In this document: positions 23,455 through 36,850 of the stretch, piece after piece | Layout: each line of letters begins with the position of its first letter | Position numbering within the stretch: the stretch's first letter is position 1 | Origin: Gigaspora margarita | Taxonomy: Eukaryota > Glomeromycota > Glomeromycetes > Diversisporales > Gigasporaceae | Length of the DNA stretch: 64,000 nucleotides | Direction of reading: 5' to 3' | Assembly (NCBI GenBank): GCA_009809945.1 | Contig: WTPW01000018.1 | Location: 640,558 to 704,557, forward strand | Program-made: the position numbers and the translations under genes | The notes under the pieces: generated by a model | Told to the model about the DNA's origin: nothing | The model's database searches: none | The model's input: only the letters and a program-made list of their open reading frames with translations

Positions 23455-23902
23455 GGCCATGCAAAATTAATTTTCTTTTTATTACATGAAATCTGAAAAC
23501 TTTGGCCAGTTGATCAAATTTTTTTTCTTTTTTACTTTACTGTAAATTAAGGCCATACAAAGTTAATTTTTTATTTTGCATAACCCACCAACCCAATTTT
23601 TCTAAAAAATTTTTTTTTAAATTCCTATTGTGCCAATTATTCCATTTTTGACATTTAATTTTTTTCTCTGGTATCAACTGATAATGACCTTTATTTTTCA
23701 AATTACCCAATAGGCCCAATAAAAAAAAAACAAAATTTTCTGATTTCATGTTATGCAAACTAAAGAATTAATTTTGCATGATCTTAGATATGAACATGAA
23801 TTAATATAGTCCACTAATTTTTTTAAAAAAAAAAATCTGACTTATTGACCAGATTTTTGAAACACCAGGTTATGCAAAATTAAAAATTAACTTTGCATGG
23901 CC
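23455..23902. mobile_element. TA-type MITE (GGCCAxGCAAA family), outer of a nested pair
   Basis: The left end is GGCCATGCAAAATTAATTTT and the right end, read inward, is GGCCATGCAAAGTTAATTTT, with TA at 23,453-23,454 and 23,903-23,904. It contains an inner relative at 23,550-23,784. Confidence 0.65.
23550..23784. mobile_element. Inner MITE of the same family
   Basis: The termini are AGGCCATACAAAGTTAATTT and, read inward from the right, AGATCATGCAAAATTAATTC, with TA on both sides (23,548-23,549 and 23,785-23,786). The internal sequence shows a weak inverted repeat. This mirrors the self-nesting at 1.0-1.5 kb. Confidence 0.55.
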
Positions 23903-23904
23903 TA

Positions 23905-24420
23905 ATAGAATAATGTTCAAATCTAAGATTAGGCAATACAAAGTTGATTTTTTGTTTTGTATTACATAGAATCTGAAAACTTCGATCAGTAGGTCAGAAT
24001 TTTTTATTTTTTTAATTTACTATAAATTAGTAGAATAATAATATTACTCAATCAGAGCCTTTAAAAAACCTCACTGATTAAGCCATTAAAGAAGATACTA
24101 TGGATGGGTATTATAACTTACTAAAAAATTTCAGAAAAAACTATGATGAATTAGCCAAACTTAAACAAAATGAAGATGTTCATAGCTAAGATTAGGCAAT
24201 GCAAAGTAGATTATTTATTTTACATTACATAGAATCTGAAAACTTGGATCAGTCAGTTGTATTTACTATATATTAATAGAATAATGTTTACATCTAAGAT
24301 TAGGCCACACAAAAATAATTTTTGTATTACATAGAATCTGATCTGAAAACTTGGGTGGTTGGTCAAATTTTTTTTAATTTACTGTAGATTAATACCTTTT
24401 ACATTTTACTTATATTTTTT
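23905..24420 (+). repeat. Short array of the MITE-derived unit, opposite in orientation to the 42-47 kb satellite
   Basis: The units gttcaaatctaagattaggc, then cattacatagaatctgaaaa and taatttactataaatta, recur about every 130-250 bp. The order and sense are the reverse complement of the units at 41.85-47.54 kb. There is no coding content. Confidence 0.65.
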
Positions 24421-27400
24421 TCTTTTATTAGCAATGTTTATTATTTTTGTATTTTTTGTAATGTAATACAGATTTTGTTTTTATATATTTTTACATTTAG
24501 GTCCTGTAAAGTTCTCAATCAGAGATCATTAAAACATTTGCCAAGTATACTTTTTTTTGGCAAGAATGCCTTTATGAATTAGGAAAAAAATTCATTGTGT
24601 TTTTTATATACTCTATAATTTATATACTTTAATATACTACTATACTGTTATATTAATACTAGATACTATTAAAACTTATTTTTTATCATATTCTTTTATC
24701 TAATTGACTTTTTTAGCTATTTTTTCACTCAAAATAGTTTGTAATAATCAAATAACAGAAGCAAATTTGGAAAATTCATATTTCATAATTTTAAGAGAGT
24801 TGTTTAAGGCATTAAAAAAACCTTGATATAAGCCTTATTATAGTGTGACCACATTAGAATACTTGATTAGCCAGTAGAATAAATGGACATCTGTACTCTG
24901 ATATAAGCCTTATTTGGTATTACCATGTTGAAATATTTGATTAGCCAGTGGAACAGAGCAACATTTGTGTTTTAATATAAAGAAGATAAGATATATAGTT
25001 ATTAGATGCAAAGCAGCCAATAACAAAATTATTTGCTTTTATCTGACTATGTATAAGCATTCAATAACATGTGGCTTATGATGACTGAACCAACAGAATA
25101 ATTTGAGTTCTTTTGTGATAATTGCATCATTATCAAATAAAGAAGTCATTTTGATGATGACACAATCACTATCAAAGTAATTCTAATTATTCTGGTAGTG
25201 CAATCATAGTAGGCTGCAGATAATCCATTTTAATGTTTAATTCATCTTTCTAAGCTGAATTATAAAATTTTAACATCTAAACTTTTAAATGCATTTGTCT
25301 TATTGTTAAAATCTGAAAACTCACTACAAATTTATATAAGGGTTCATAATAAATATTCTTAAATTAACAAATAAAAATTAGGTATAATTTTATATTAAAT
25401 TTAAAAATAGTTCACCCAAAACTTAACAACTACTTGGAATCTCAATGATAAATCTACTTATTTGAGTATAGATTTGAGTGGACTTAGAGTGAATTATATA
25501 GTATATACTTAGTGAATAAATTTCATGTGCATAAAATTTTTATATGCTTATACTAATACAGGCTGGTTAGCTTAAAATTTTGTTCATTGCTAGTATAATA
25601 ATATATACATGAAATGAATATTAAATGATATCATAGATAGCATAAACCTGATTAATTGCATAGATTTCTACAATAATGCAGATAAATATGTCATGAGAAA
25701 GAACTGTGCTCTAAATACCAATGTATAACCCAATAAGCTTTAAGATTTTGTTCCCCCAATCAGCTTTAAAATTTTTTTTTTTTTAGAACTTTAGCAGCCA
25801 CACTAATACTTTATTAAGCTATTTATATTAACATCTCTGTACATATAAAATATTACTTAATATTCAAGTTTAGCATCATCCGGCCATCCAGTCAGAACCT
25901 AAGTTCCTGGATACCTAAATGCAATCTACTGCACAGTTTCAATCTGAAAACAAACAGCTCGTCTGACTACTTAAAGTACTATAAAAGGGACTTTTTCCTT
26001 TTACGACAAGCACAAAATGTTTTCCAAACTTCTTTTATCTTGCTAGCTAGATGGCACTTTTTACCAAGCTGCTATCTTTCTTCCTCAATCTTCCTTATCT
26101 AACTTCTCGAATAGGGGCCAGATGTTCCCTATCTACCAGAACAAAAGTTTAATGAAAATAAAAGGGGAGTGCAAAAAATGGAGTGATACTAACAAATCTA
26201 AACAATAACCAAAATTACATAATATGAAGAAGAGATAAAAAAAACAAAGAAGGAGAAAACAAAAATGGTGCAAGGTAGAAAAAAAAAATGTAACCAATTG
26301 ATATTGTTCCTAGAACTAATTTAAAAATTATATAGACTGTGCAAAGCATAAAGCTTTACCAAAGTACTATATTTACATGTATATGAAAGATATAAAATAG
26401 TACTAAATTGTATCTACAGAACATTCTTAAAGGAAATTTCATTTGAATTTTCTCCATTCAATCTCACATGTTTGTTTACTGATATACATCATCTTGCTCT
26501 CATGACCTATCTCTAATTTAGTAGATGCCTTCCCAATTAGAGAGAGTAAATAATACTGATCTTTTGAAGAGGATAAGCCAGATTCTCCACTTTTTGGTGA
26601 AATTTTGAAGATTCCAAAAGGCAATGAGAAAAAGGCCAGGAATAAGTACCAAAATATAAAGGAGTTAGTAGGTGTTACACTTAGCATAATAACACATCTC
26701 AAAACTAAACTCTAGTCAGTGCCCACTACTTCTTTGCTCAATAGTGCCAAGCAAGAGGTCTACTAATGGTAAGTAATAAACTCTAAGCTTGTCAGCAGAT
26801 AGTCTATGAACTTTAACTCTAAACGACAAGTACCGCTTATTATAGGCTTTATTTGGTAGAGCCAATTTACTATTTTAAATATTAAATATAAAGTTTTCAT
26901 AGATCAGTCTTGGAATTTTTGGTACGAGGGATCGTTGAGAAGAGTTTTTGATATAATTTTTGATATATCAGCTTTAAAATTTTTCTTTCAGTTTATTCTT
27001 CATAAAACCATATACTTAATACTTTGTACTATATTCTTGGCATTGTTATTCTAGTGATTGCTGTATATAATTAATAAAATAACCTATTACGTCACACATG
27101 GCTTAGATGGCATTATTGCAAGATAAAATTAACCCAATCCAGATGATAAGTACAAATTTAGTGAAATTTAGTAAAACCACATTTTACAAATTGAGATCGC
27201 AGTAAAAAAATCTTGTCAGAAAACAATTGGCCTAGTGAACATAAAATACATAAAATGACTTCAGCTTTTATAATTATCAATTGATCAGAGCAGCAAAAAA
27301 TCCAAACTAAAATATGAAAAAGAGCAAAATAATGAAAACAGGTTCAATATACTATAATAACAGCACAATTTTTATACAAAACAACAAAATTTGGACAGTT

Positions 27401-27684
27401 GTGCCTTTCTTACCATCTTGCAAGGGCTAGTAAAAGTGTAAGAACATCAATCTCAACCTCAACATTATCAACCTCAACCTCAAGTATAGACCATACCAAA
27501 TTCGTGATATAGCAAATTCTTTTTTTAGCAATTTCCTTCCCATAAATGGTTGGTAGTATTGGCTAATCTAATCGGCAGCACATATTTAGTAAAACTGAAT
27601 TTTAAAATTTGAGATAAGCATTTAAGGGTAGGGGACTATTTTAAAATTATATACAATCTTAAGAATAAATGCATATCTCGCATA
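24421..27684. other. CpG-poor intergenic region with repeat fragments
   Basis: About 24,715-24,815 resembles 16,660-16,765 (gcaaatttgg(a/c)aaattcat, gttgtttaaggc/g), so it is a fragment of the right arm of the 11.9-17.2 kb element. A 78-bp unit (gatataagccttat) is doubled at about 24,824-24,990. About 25,870-26,130 is less AT-rich and contains ctataaaagg at about 25,979, a plausible core promoter or long-terminal-repeat piece with no gene attached. An 87-codon minus-strand frame at 26,439-26,702 is unassigned. Nothing else was seen. Confidence 0.45.
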
Positions 27685-28185
27685 CTGCGATGTGCTTATA
27701 TATCGCACCCTAATTTGATTGGCTAAATTTGTAGATTATTATTTTTAAAAAAATAAGCAAATTATTGTAAAAACTTTTAGGTTAGGGTTAGGTTAGGGTT
27801 AGGTTAGGGTTAGGTTAGAAGGTTTATTAGAAAATTCTTAAATTTGTTTGCGCCTATATGCAAAATTTTGTGCTGAACAAGTTTACTTATCGGAAGTAAA
27901 AAGGTTGTCTTTATAAAATTTAATGGTATTCACAATTTTTCATTTTTTAACTCATTTTTTGACAATTTCTCTAAATTTTATTAAGACAATCTTTCTAATG
28001 CGACTAAGTAAACTTGCTCAGCACTAAATTTTGCATATAGGCTCAAAAAATTTTAAAATTTGTTTTAAAATTTCTTAGTGTAATTCTTAATCTAAAGAAT
28101 TTTAACAAAAATTGTTTATTTTTTAAAAAAATTAATCTGCAAATTTAACCAATCAAATTAGGTGCGATATACAAGCACAACGCAG
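27685..28185. mobile_element. Palindromic MITE with internal telomere-like array
   Basis: Inverted arms start CTGCGATGTGCTTATATATC on the left and CTGCGTTGTGCTTGTATATC on the right (read inward) and stay paired through taatttgattgg. An inner inverted pair (gtgctgaacaag near 27,871 and its complement near 28,020) matches the hairpin units of the 48-50 kb element. At 27,777-27,818 there is an 11-bp ttaggttaggg array on one arm only. There is no clear target duplication and no protein. Confidence 0.7.
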
Positions 28186-29654
28186 GAGTGAAGCATATTA
28201 AACTTCTAATCTTAATAATAAATTTTTTTTATAATTAATTTTATGAAAAATTATATTAAATAAACTAATTTTAATACTTAAGACAAGTTTGTAAAGCAGG
28301 TTTTTCTGATTCTAATAATAGTAAAATTATTAAAATTGGTTAAAAACTCAGTAAAAAAAATATTTTTAAAGATTGGGTATTAAAATTTAGTAATAAAACT
28401 AACTTATAAATTTACATAAATTGATCAATCAGAATTAGTAATTTTGTGTAACCCCAGAAAAATTTGGACTCATCCAGAAAAACTTTGTGCCATATATAAC
28501 TACATTTTTTTAAAATATAATAATAGTTCAAAATTTTACCATAATAGATAAATTGAGTTATTTATATTTTGTAAAATTTTAATAGAAATTAGTTGTAATT
28601 TAAAAAAGTTTTATTAGTGCATATATTAGTTTTATATGAAAATTTCAAAATACTATATAAAACTATATAAAAATGATCTATGTACCCTCTACCCTTAAGG
28701 GCATTAATTTTGAATTTGATAAATTTTGAATGATCGAGCATTAATAAAAAATAATTTGAATATAGTGAAATAATGAATATATATTCAGATTTTAATAATA
28801 ATTCTTTCATTTTCATAACAATTTAGATGCTTTTTTTAGATCAGCTATTCCGAAATATAATTCTTTAACATTTTTCCTTACCTGTATTGATTCTGTACCA
28901 TCAAAGAACATGCTTCTGCTGAACTTTGTTTGGTTAAAGTAATTACTATAATTCGATTTTATAAGTTCTTCGATTATTTCTGATTAAAATTTATATAAAA
29001 ATAAACAGAATAATACAGAAATAGAGCATTTTCAGACGTTACCTACATCATTCTTACAAAAGCTAAGGGTGGAGCTGCACTACCAAATACAGAATATAAG
29101 TTAAAATAATTAAGGATAATTTTAAGTATATCATTCTTTTATTTACAGCATTTTATGATATATTATAATTATTAGGTGGAACTAAATATCCAGGTAGTTA
29201 TGTCTATTCTAATGTACTTACTGCAACTATCTTACTCTACCATTGTAGGACATACTAGTACATGAAATTCTATTTATAATGCCATAATTTGATTAATACT
29301 TTAGATAAATAATGCCATAATTTGATTAATGTTTATAGAAATAATGTTATAACTTGATTATTGCTTTAGTTAAAAAATTTAACATATATATTAATAATAA
29401 AAGAAGATGTAATTTGTTATTAAAAACCATTTAATTTACTAATAGATTTTATCGAATTTCATAAATATTCACCTATCTTATGATTATAATCATTTCTGAC
29501 AAAAATCTTATAGTCTTACTCATATTTTACCTTAAATAAAAAAAAGAAAAATGAGTGCTACCATTTATTATCCATCTGTGATATACTTGTGTTCCTACAG
29601 TATGAATAACTATATATATTTTATGAGAGATGAATCTAAAATGGCACAAATACT
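28186..29654. other. AT-rich intergenic stretch, nothing recognised
   Basis: No gene or clear repeat pair was found apart from short doubled phrases near 29,280-29,350 (ataatgccataatttgatta). A 75-codon minus-strand frame at 28,589-28,816 is low-complexity and unassigned. Confidence 0.4.
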
Positions 29655-30313
29655 TATCTCTTAAATGGTCTTGCAGACAAATTTGCCTGCAATTTTGAAA
29701 ATATTTAAGGTTTTTTTAAATAAAACAACAAATAAATAATTTAGAAATTTTCTATTTTATATAATATATTATTTGAAATATATTTTATAAACTTTATTAT
29801 AAAAATTTTATAAAATTATTAAATAACTTTTAATTAATTAAAGTTCAAAGTTAGTGTAACTTTAGAGTTTACTATTAAAATTTTTTTATATTTTCTAAAA
29901 TTTTATATGTTTTTGAAGCTAAAAAAATTTTTGCCTTAAGACAAGTACTAATTTTTACAAGTAAATCATAAAACTTGTAATAATAAAAATTGTAATCCTT
30001 TATATAATTTATAAAGTTGTATTAAGAACAATAGATCTAAAATTAATATTTAAAGAGTTCACCAAAAAGGTTTAAATAATTTTTTAAATAAATTTTTTTT
30101 TTGAAATTTGTATATTTTGGGCTTATAAGCAACTACAATTTATTTTCTTATAATTTAAATACAAATATAGCAAAAATATAATCTTTATTTTCAAATATTA
30201 TTGTTTAACATTTTATTTAAATATTTTAAATATTTAAAAAAGTAAATCAAAAAAATGTTTATAGAAAAAATGACAGGCTAATTTGCCTGCAATTGTTTAC
30301 CATTTAAGGGATA
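29655..30313. mobile_element. MITE family with TATCYCTTAAACT ends, copy 2
   Basis: The termini are TATCTCTTAAATGGT and, from the right, TATCCCTTAAATGGTAAACA, each followed by a gcaggcaaatt-type palindrome. Length is close to copies 1 and 3. No target duplication is evident here, suggesting age or end erosion. Confidence 0.7.
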
Positions 30314-30821
30314 ATATTTAATAAAATGTTTATTATATCGATGTATTAAATATCATTAGTTTGGGTCTCAAAAAACAAAACAAAAAGCATAATTTTATTA
30401 ATATTAATTATAAGTGAATGTGTAATTTTTAATAGCAAAGTACAGTATTACATATCAGAAATTCTTTATTACATTATTAATCTAGAGTAGCTTCAGAATG
30501 AGCCTAACCCAACCCAACTTATTAACAGCTCTAATTGCATTGGAAAGATGATAAATTTATGAAATTAAGCTAAAACTCAATCACCAAATCAAAGTACTAG
30601 TCCCTAAAATTAAAATTTTAGGTACTAAATTAAATCAATGCTAGTATTGTGGATCAAATTTAAATTTTTATAAAATATTGTATATATCTTCTTTTATTTT
30701 CACGTTTATTTTCTTTTCTCGTATATAGCTATCATCACGCACCAATTCCTTTATAAATTAACACAAATAATAAAATCACATGGGGCTTAAGAGGTGTGGT
30801 TTTGCATCGATGCTAAAAATA
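30314..30821. other. AT-rich intergenic stretch, nothing recognised
   Basis: No coding or structural feature was found. It lies between two MITEs. Confidence 0.4.
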
Positions 30822-31070
30822 TGGGGGTGGGTCAATAGAAAAGGGACAAATCATTTTTAGTAAATTTTTTTTAATTTTTAAATTAAAATATCTTGACAAC
30901 TATTTAATCAAATTTGCCAAAAAATTTTTTATTTTAATCTTGAAATTATATAGAATTAAAATAAAAAAAATTATTAAATTTATTAAAATAGTTGTTAAGA
31001 TATTTAAGCTTAAAGTCAAGAAAACATTTACTTAGAAAAAATTTGTCCCTTTTCTATTGACCCACCCCCA
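30822..31070. mobile_element. TA-type hairpin MITE, 249 bp
   Basis: The termini TGGGGGTGGGTCAATAGAAA are identical on both sides in inverted orientation and continue aagggacaaat. TA flanks lie at 30,820-30,821 and 31,071-31,072. The interior is imperfectly self-complementary. The nearly identical arms suggest a comparatively recent insertion. Confidence 0.85.
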
Positions 31071-32391
31071 TATAGTGTTAATGCTAACTTTATAGTATTA
31101 ACATCCAGATTTCTGTGAGAATGCTAAATTATTAGTGCTGATGCCAAATATAGCATAGACACTTTGGAAAATTAAAATGTATTTAAGGCCCTGAAATTTA
31201 ATAAAGTTGAAATAAGTTCCATTATTCATTTCTAATAAAAAAACAAACCACTTATCTTTTAAATTTAATTAATAAATCATTTGTAACTTAATTTGATAGA
31301 CTGAGTTGAATTGTACCTCAAATTAGCTTTATTAAGACTCAAAGAGTCACCAGACTTTGTAAATTGTTAGAACTTGGTCATGTGATAACATCCAGAAATT
31401 ATCCCTGCCTTAAGTAAAAGCTCTCTCGTTGATATAATTCCTATTGATCTACTAACTCTATTAGCATCACATACATACAGTGTATAGTATTCTCAATTAG
31501 TATAACAATTTTGAAAGATGTAGTTATAAATCCATAATGAAACCATTGTTCTTCAAAATTATTTTAATATTAATCATATAGCATCATGTCTAAATGTATT
31601 CGTAATTTTGGTTACTAAGCTCAATTTAGCATAAATTGCATTTATTTTTGTGATATAGTATCTTGCTTTTTTTATGCACATTTCAACCAAATTTAAAAAA
31701 AATCATATTTTAAATGCATTGTTTTATAGTGCTAACAAGGTAAAAAAAAAATAAATAAATAAAAAATAATAATAATAAATAAATAAAACCATTATCTTTA
31801 TAATGTAAACAAGTAAAACAATAATTAAGTAAATAAATTTATATTGCATAATATAAAAAAATATAATTCGGATTGGTTCATAAGTTATGTATCTTGAAAA
31901 TCGATCCTATGTCCTATACCTTGTCAATCTGTAAACAGAGTTATTGTTCAAGCATTTCATTATTGACGCTAATCTATTATCATGATGTTTTTTATAAAAA
32001 TTTTTTTAACAAATAGACTTTATAAAATAATTATTTTTAGCAATACATTATATTATTTCTCTTGGTAAAATCGTATAATAATAGATGCACAATAGAGATA
32101 AACAAATATTAGCAAAATTTTGAAAATATTTCATAAACTATAGAATTGATAATAACTGCTTAAGCATTAATAATTTTGTTCTATCGTAATTGACAATCTA
32201 CAATTATTAACAAATATAATAATTATTATACTTCAATAAGAACTCTATTTGTACTATTGATTTTATCTAAAATGTTATGAATAGTTAAAATTAAATCATA
32301 ACTGTTGTGTACTATTTCGATTACTAGAAAATTGCATCAAGGTGATGTTTGAAAATGTTTTATACCAAACTTTAATTTATATAATTTTTAT
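31071..32391. other. AT-rich intergenic stretch, nothing recognised
   Basis: There is no convincing coding frame. A simple aataaataa microsatellite lies near 31,745-31,790. Confidence 0.4.
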
Positions 32392-32751
32392 TTAGAGATG
32401 CATCAGTTCTAAAGAAGACTGGTCCAGGACTGATCCTGGACCAGAACTGATAAGGACCATGGGACTATTAAAGGACTGGTCCTGGGACCAGTCCTTGTAA
32501 ACATGACTGTGATATTCATATCACCAATCAAATTTCTTGATCAGGTGTAATATAGATCATATATTGTTAGTTTATATCTAAAAGTAAATAATTACGTCAT
32601 TTTTGGCCAATAAAATCTTATGCATTAAGATTGACGTAATTATTAAAGGACCATTATGGGACCAAAGAACCATACTAAACCGGACTGTAAATACTATGAT
32701 AACAGTTCTCTTAGGAACTGGATTGGACCAGACCAGACTAATGCATCTCTA
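32392..32751. mobile_element. hAT-type MITE, 360 bp
   Basis: The inverted ends TTAGAGATGCATCAG and TAGAGATGCATTAG are flanked by ATTTTTAT on both sides (32,384-32,391 and 32,752-32,759), with one unpaired T at the left end. Eight-base duplications and a TAGAGATGCA terminus are characteristic of hAT elements. The interior carries ggactggtcc-type short palindromes. Confidence 0.75.
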
Positions 32752-32759
32752 ATTTTTAT

Positions 32760-34414
32760 CAACTTTTAATGTAACAATTCAAATTTATAAAGCCTTTTTT
32801 TTAGTGTTCATTTAAATCGCAAATGCTGAAATACAAAAGATAATCAATACTTAATAATTTCATTTCATATATTTCATTTGCATCAATCTGGTCGTGAATA
32901 GCTTTTCAATATAGAAATTTAAATTTATAAGAATTATTTCATAATGATCACAAACATAGATAGTAGACAATTCAAGTTTTATCTTTTTCAATTATTTTAT
33001 TTATGTCAATTAGCTAAATAAATAAATATGTAGTAAATATAATTTATACCATTGTGTCAAATTTATGAAATACTTTAAAATATGAAATTTGACACTAAGA
33101 TGTTAATATTGATTTTTGTTTAATACAGTGTGAGACACCTAAAGACTTCACAAACTTTAAAAGCTAATAATATTCAATATAAAAACAATATCACAAAAAA
33201 TAGGCCTCTATTTTGTAATTTAGCTAATTTGCTACAACTAAGTGGCCTTAACTTTTCAAAAATTAATGTAAATTTTTTCAATTAATGAGTTTAAAAGTAT
33301 AGTATTTTTATATGATTCATAAAAGTTGACCAATAATAGGACAAGTCACATGTTTTAACCTTTTGCTATTGGCTAATTTTAAAATTAATTTTTAAATTAA
33401 TTTTAAATATTTTTAAAAATTAATTATAAGCTAATCAAAATACAAGAATTTACAAAGACATCAAATTCCAATATAAAATTTTTGAAAATAGAACATATTT
33501 TAGAATTTCTGCCTTTAGGTGTTCTGCACTATATAATAAATATTTCAAAGTTAGGATAAGTAATTGTAATAAATTTTTATGCTAATAAGATGCATTTATC
33601 AATATAGATCAAAAGTCATAAAATTTTTTTAGAATCTAGTAATGGTTGAATGGGAGAGCAAATAAAACAGTATAGACAATAGTGCCAATTTAAATACCAA
33701 ACAATTACAAAAAGATGCCAATAATGGGTCTTTAACAAAAGGAGTTGTATATAACTTTTAGAAGATAAATAAAGCAAATCAAGAGCTCGCAAAAAAGACA
33801 TTGATATCAGAAAATAATAGTAAGGAATTAATATAAAGGTGAGTGATATGATTAAGGGTAATATTTTAATAATAATTGATATCAAAAGGATGATAATCAT
33901 ATGATCTTTATGCTGATTTGCTATAGAAGGTTTTAAAAATTTCCAGGAACTCCAAAAAAAAGTTAAAGAGGTACAAATTATTTCAAAATAATGTATAAAG
34001 ATTGGTTCAAATTGCAGATCTGTATGCTGCTTATCTGTATTTGAATAACAATTATTTTCTTGAAAGATAAGTGGACTGGATTTAGTGTTAGTATTTGCCT
34101 GATTAGAATTAGCATTTATAAAATTAGATAGCTACCACAGAAAAAGTAACTATTCCAACAATACTAGGAATAAAAAAAAAGAGTTAAACAGTTTTTTTAG
34201 ATGTTTTAGATTAGACTATTTTAAAAACATTGGCACTGAGATGAAAATTTAAATTTAGGGCAAAAAGCCATTCACTGCATTTGATAAACTTTAATTTATT
34301 ATATAAATACAAGAAATACATAATTGCTTAATATATTACATGTATATATTATTTTATTTTTTTTTTGTATGCTCTTTCTAATTTAATTATAACTATAAAT
34401 TTAATTATAGTCAT
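32760..34414. other. AT-rich intergenic stretch with one hydrophobic frame
   Basis: A 94-codon minus-strand frame at 33,616-33,900 is rich in Leu, Ile, Phe and Tyr, but such composition is expected by chance in AT-rich DNA. I could not assign it or the neighbouring shifted frames (33,900-34,230) to a family. No repeat boundary was seen. Confidence 0.35.
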
Positions 34415-34625
34415 CTTTGAACCAACCATCCATTTCAATTTCTTTTGAATACTCAAATTCTAATAGACTGCAACAAGTTTTTTTGCTCATTCATTATCTG
34501 GTATTTATTATGATCAAATCCAAAGTTAGACCAGCAATGTTCTGCTGTGGCCAAAGAAGCTAGAACATTTTAAAGCTCAAGCAAATTTCTTTTAATGAAG
34601 ATTTCACACAGAGTATGATTGTTTA
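34415..34625 (-). pseudogene. hAT transposase C-terminal fragment
   Basis: Reading leftward, the frame gives L-A-S-L-A-T-A-E-H-C-W-S-N-F-G-F-D-H-N-K, then N-E-Q-K-N-L-L. This resembles the dimerisation region at the end of hAT transposases, where a W-S-x-F-G-x-x-H-x-K phrase precedes N-R-L and L-V-x-I. Stops interrupt on both sides and no DDE or BED zinc-finger part is visible nearby. It may relate to the hAT-type MITEs in the window, but this is inference. Confidence 0.55.
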
Positions 34626-35730
34626 TAATATTACATTTTAAAAAGAGATACTATTAAGATGTATTTTGACAAAATTAGTAAATAAATACTATCCATTGTT
34701 ACATATTATGATTATGTTAGAATATTATAACAAGTATATTTTTTAATGATCTTTATATAATGTTGTTTTATTTAAACTTATAGACAATTTTATATAGATT
34801 ACAGATTTAGCCTTTTCAAGATATTATAATTTTTAAAAATATTTAGCCAATAGCATAAAATTTTTTTTAAAAAAAACATATTTTTACTTATTTAAAAGTA
34901 TGTATATTAGACCACACACAGTTGATTTCTCATTTCTCATTTTCTGGTTTTCAAAATCCTAGTTAGCAGGTGGTGTTTTCAATATACTGTAATTAATAGA
35001 TTAAAATAATGCCCATATCTAAGTCATGCAAAATTAGTTGTAGGTTTTTATTTTGCATAATATGGAATCAGAAAATTTGGATAATTTTAGGAAATTAAGG
35101 TCTCTATCAGGTGATAGCATATAAATTTATGGAAAACAAGGTAAATAAATAAATAGCAAAAATAAAATAATTGATATAAGGCCGCACAAAATTATACACT
35201 TGGTTTTCATATCATGGGATAGTGATCAGTAATCTGGCCACATGGCTTTTTTTTTTTATAAAAAATTTTTTTTTAAATAAGACCACATGGCTTTCTTTTA
35301 AGCAAATAAAGTTTTTTCAATGTGGATTTTATTGGATACATTTTCCTCAGAAATTAGAATCGTATCTGCTATCACTAATTCACCTATATACATTTACTTT
35401 TATTGATTTAAAATTATAGTTATTTAGTTATCATAAAATTAGACCCGGCCTAATGTCTGCATGCCCACAGCCTCCTATTTATACTTTAGTAATATATCCT
35501 ATTTACTAATATTTATAGAAATCTAAATTTGCTAAAATCATGCCCTTAAACAAGAAGCTCAACCAAAGTACTAGACTAACTATAAAAGACAAAAATTGAC
35601 ATACTCTTCACTTTATTGCCAGCTTCTTGCTAGAATCAATTACATATTATAGATTTATTTATGCAAACCATTGCTAGTAATCATACTATATATATATACA
35701 TTATTTTGCAAACTGTGATAAGATTGCAGT
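34626..35730. other. Intergenic stretch with decayed GGCCAxGCAAA-type MITE pieces
   Basis: Phrases such as ttagaccacacacagttgat (34,907) and gcaaaattag with cataatatggaatcagaaaa (35,028-35,080) resemble degenerate ends of the TA-type family. The borders are unclear. No gene was found. Confidence 0.45.
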
Positions 35731-35949
35731 CAGTGTTTAAAATTTAATGTTTTCAAGTGTTCTCAAAGAACATTATACAATTTTTGAGAACATGAATTAT
35801 TAAAATATATTCTCTATTTGAAAACATTAAAAAAACTCTTTTAATATTAATTTCCCTATATAAAGAACATTAAAATTTTACTGAGAACATTAAGAAATTA
35901 AAAATGTCCTTTTTGAGAACATAAAACCAAATTTGAATTTTAAACACTG
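35731..35949. mobile_element. hAT-type MITE, 219 bp, exact 8-bp target duplication
   Basis: The ends are CAGTGTTTAAAATT in perfect inverted orientation, and ATTGCAGT is exactly duplicated at 35,723-35,730 and 35,950-35,957. The interior carries several gagaacatt phrases in both orientations. It is a clean non-autonomous element. Confidence 0.88.
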
Positions 35950-35969
35950 ATTGCAGTTAATTATACATT

Positions 35970-36850
35970 TTTTTGAAACACAAGTGAACAGAATTAAACT
36001 TAATACTCATAACTAGTAATTTATTGAATGACTAAACAATTCTAGTATCATACATTGTCAATCATTAAAGTGAACAAAATTCAACTTCATATTTATGCTA
36101 ATAATGAAAAAATAGTTACAGTTAATTATACATTGTCTTGAAAAACAATTATTAAAGTAAACCAAATTAAACTTTATACTCATATTGGTTAATATATTGT
36201 CCTAAAATATAATCGTTAAAGTGAACAAAATTAAACCTAATACTCATTCTAGTAATTTGTTGGAATTAAGCTTTATACTCATGCTAGTAATTTATTGAGC
36301 AATTAAATGATTATGGTTAATTGTACCTATAATCTCTTAAATACAATCATTAATGTGGAAAGAATTAAACTTTATACTCACCCTGGTAATTTATTGAATA
36401 ATTAAATGGATTATGATTAATTATACATCATCTTGAAACACAATAATCAAAGTAAACAGAATTAAATTCATATTTACCCTAATGATTTATTGAATGATTA
36501 GATAATTCTCTTGAAATACAATTATTAAAGTGAACCATATTAATTATAATATTCACCCTAGTAATTTTTATTGAATAATTAAATGATTATGGTTACTCAT
36601 ACATTGTTCTAAAACACAATCATCAAAGTGAACAGAATTAAACTTCATATTCATTCTGGTAATTTATTGAATGATTAAATGATTATAATTAATCATATAT
36701 TCTCCTAAAACACAATCATTAAAGTGAATACAATTAAACTTCATATTCACTCTGGTAATTTATTGAACAAATAAATAGTTACAGTTAATTATACATATAT
36801 TCTCTTAAGAACAATCGTTAAATTAAACTTTATACTCATCCTGGTGATCT
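35970..36850 (+). repeat. Degenerate tandem array, about ten units
   Basis: The phrase gtgaacagaattaaactt followed by atactca and gtaatttattgaatgatta recurs from 35,985 to 36,840 at spacings of roughly 65-100 bp. Units vary in length and sequence, indicating age. There is no protein-coding signal. Confidence 0.75.

Noticed and set aside
25870..26130. Promoter and 5' end of a gene (ctataaaagg with less AT-rich sequence)
   Set aside because: No downstream coding frame on either strand supports a gene; a relic of a long terminal repeat is equally possible.
26439..26702. 87-codon minus-strand frame with a hydrophobic segment
   Set aside because: The start falls in a non-distinct context, there is no homologous family I know, and the flanks lack coding character. 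Kept only as a remark.
27777..27818. A chromosome end or fusion point
   Set aside because: The telomere-like array is only about 40 bp, sits inside an inverted-repeat element and is flanked by ordinary sequence on both sides.
35970..36850. Possible CRISPR-like repeat-spacer pattern
   Set aside because: Repeats are degenerate and unequal with no unique spacers, the setting is eukaryotic, and no Cas-like gene is present.
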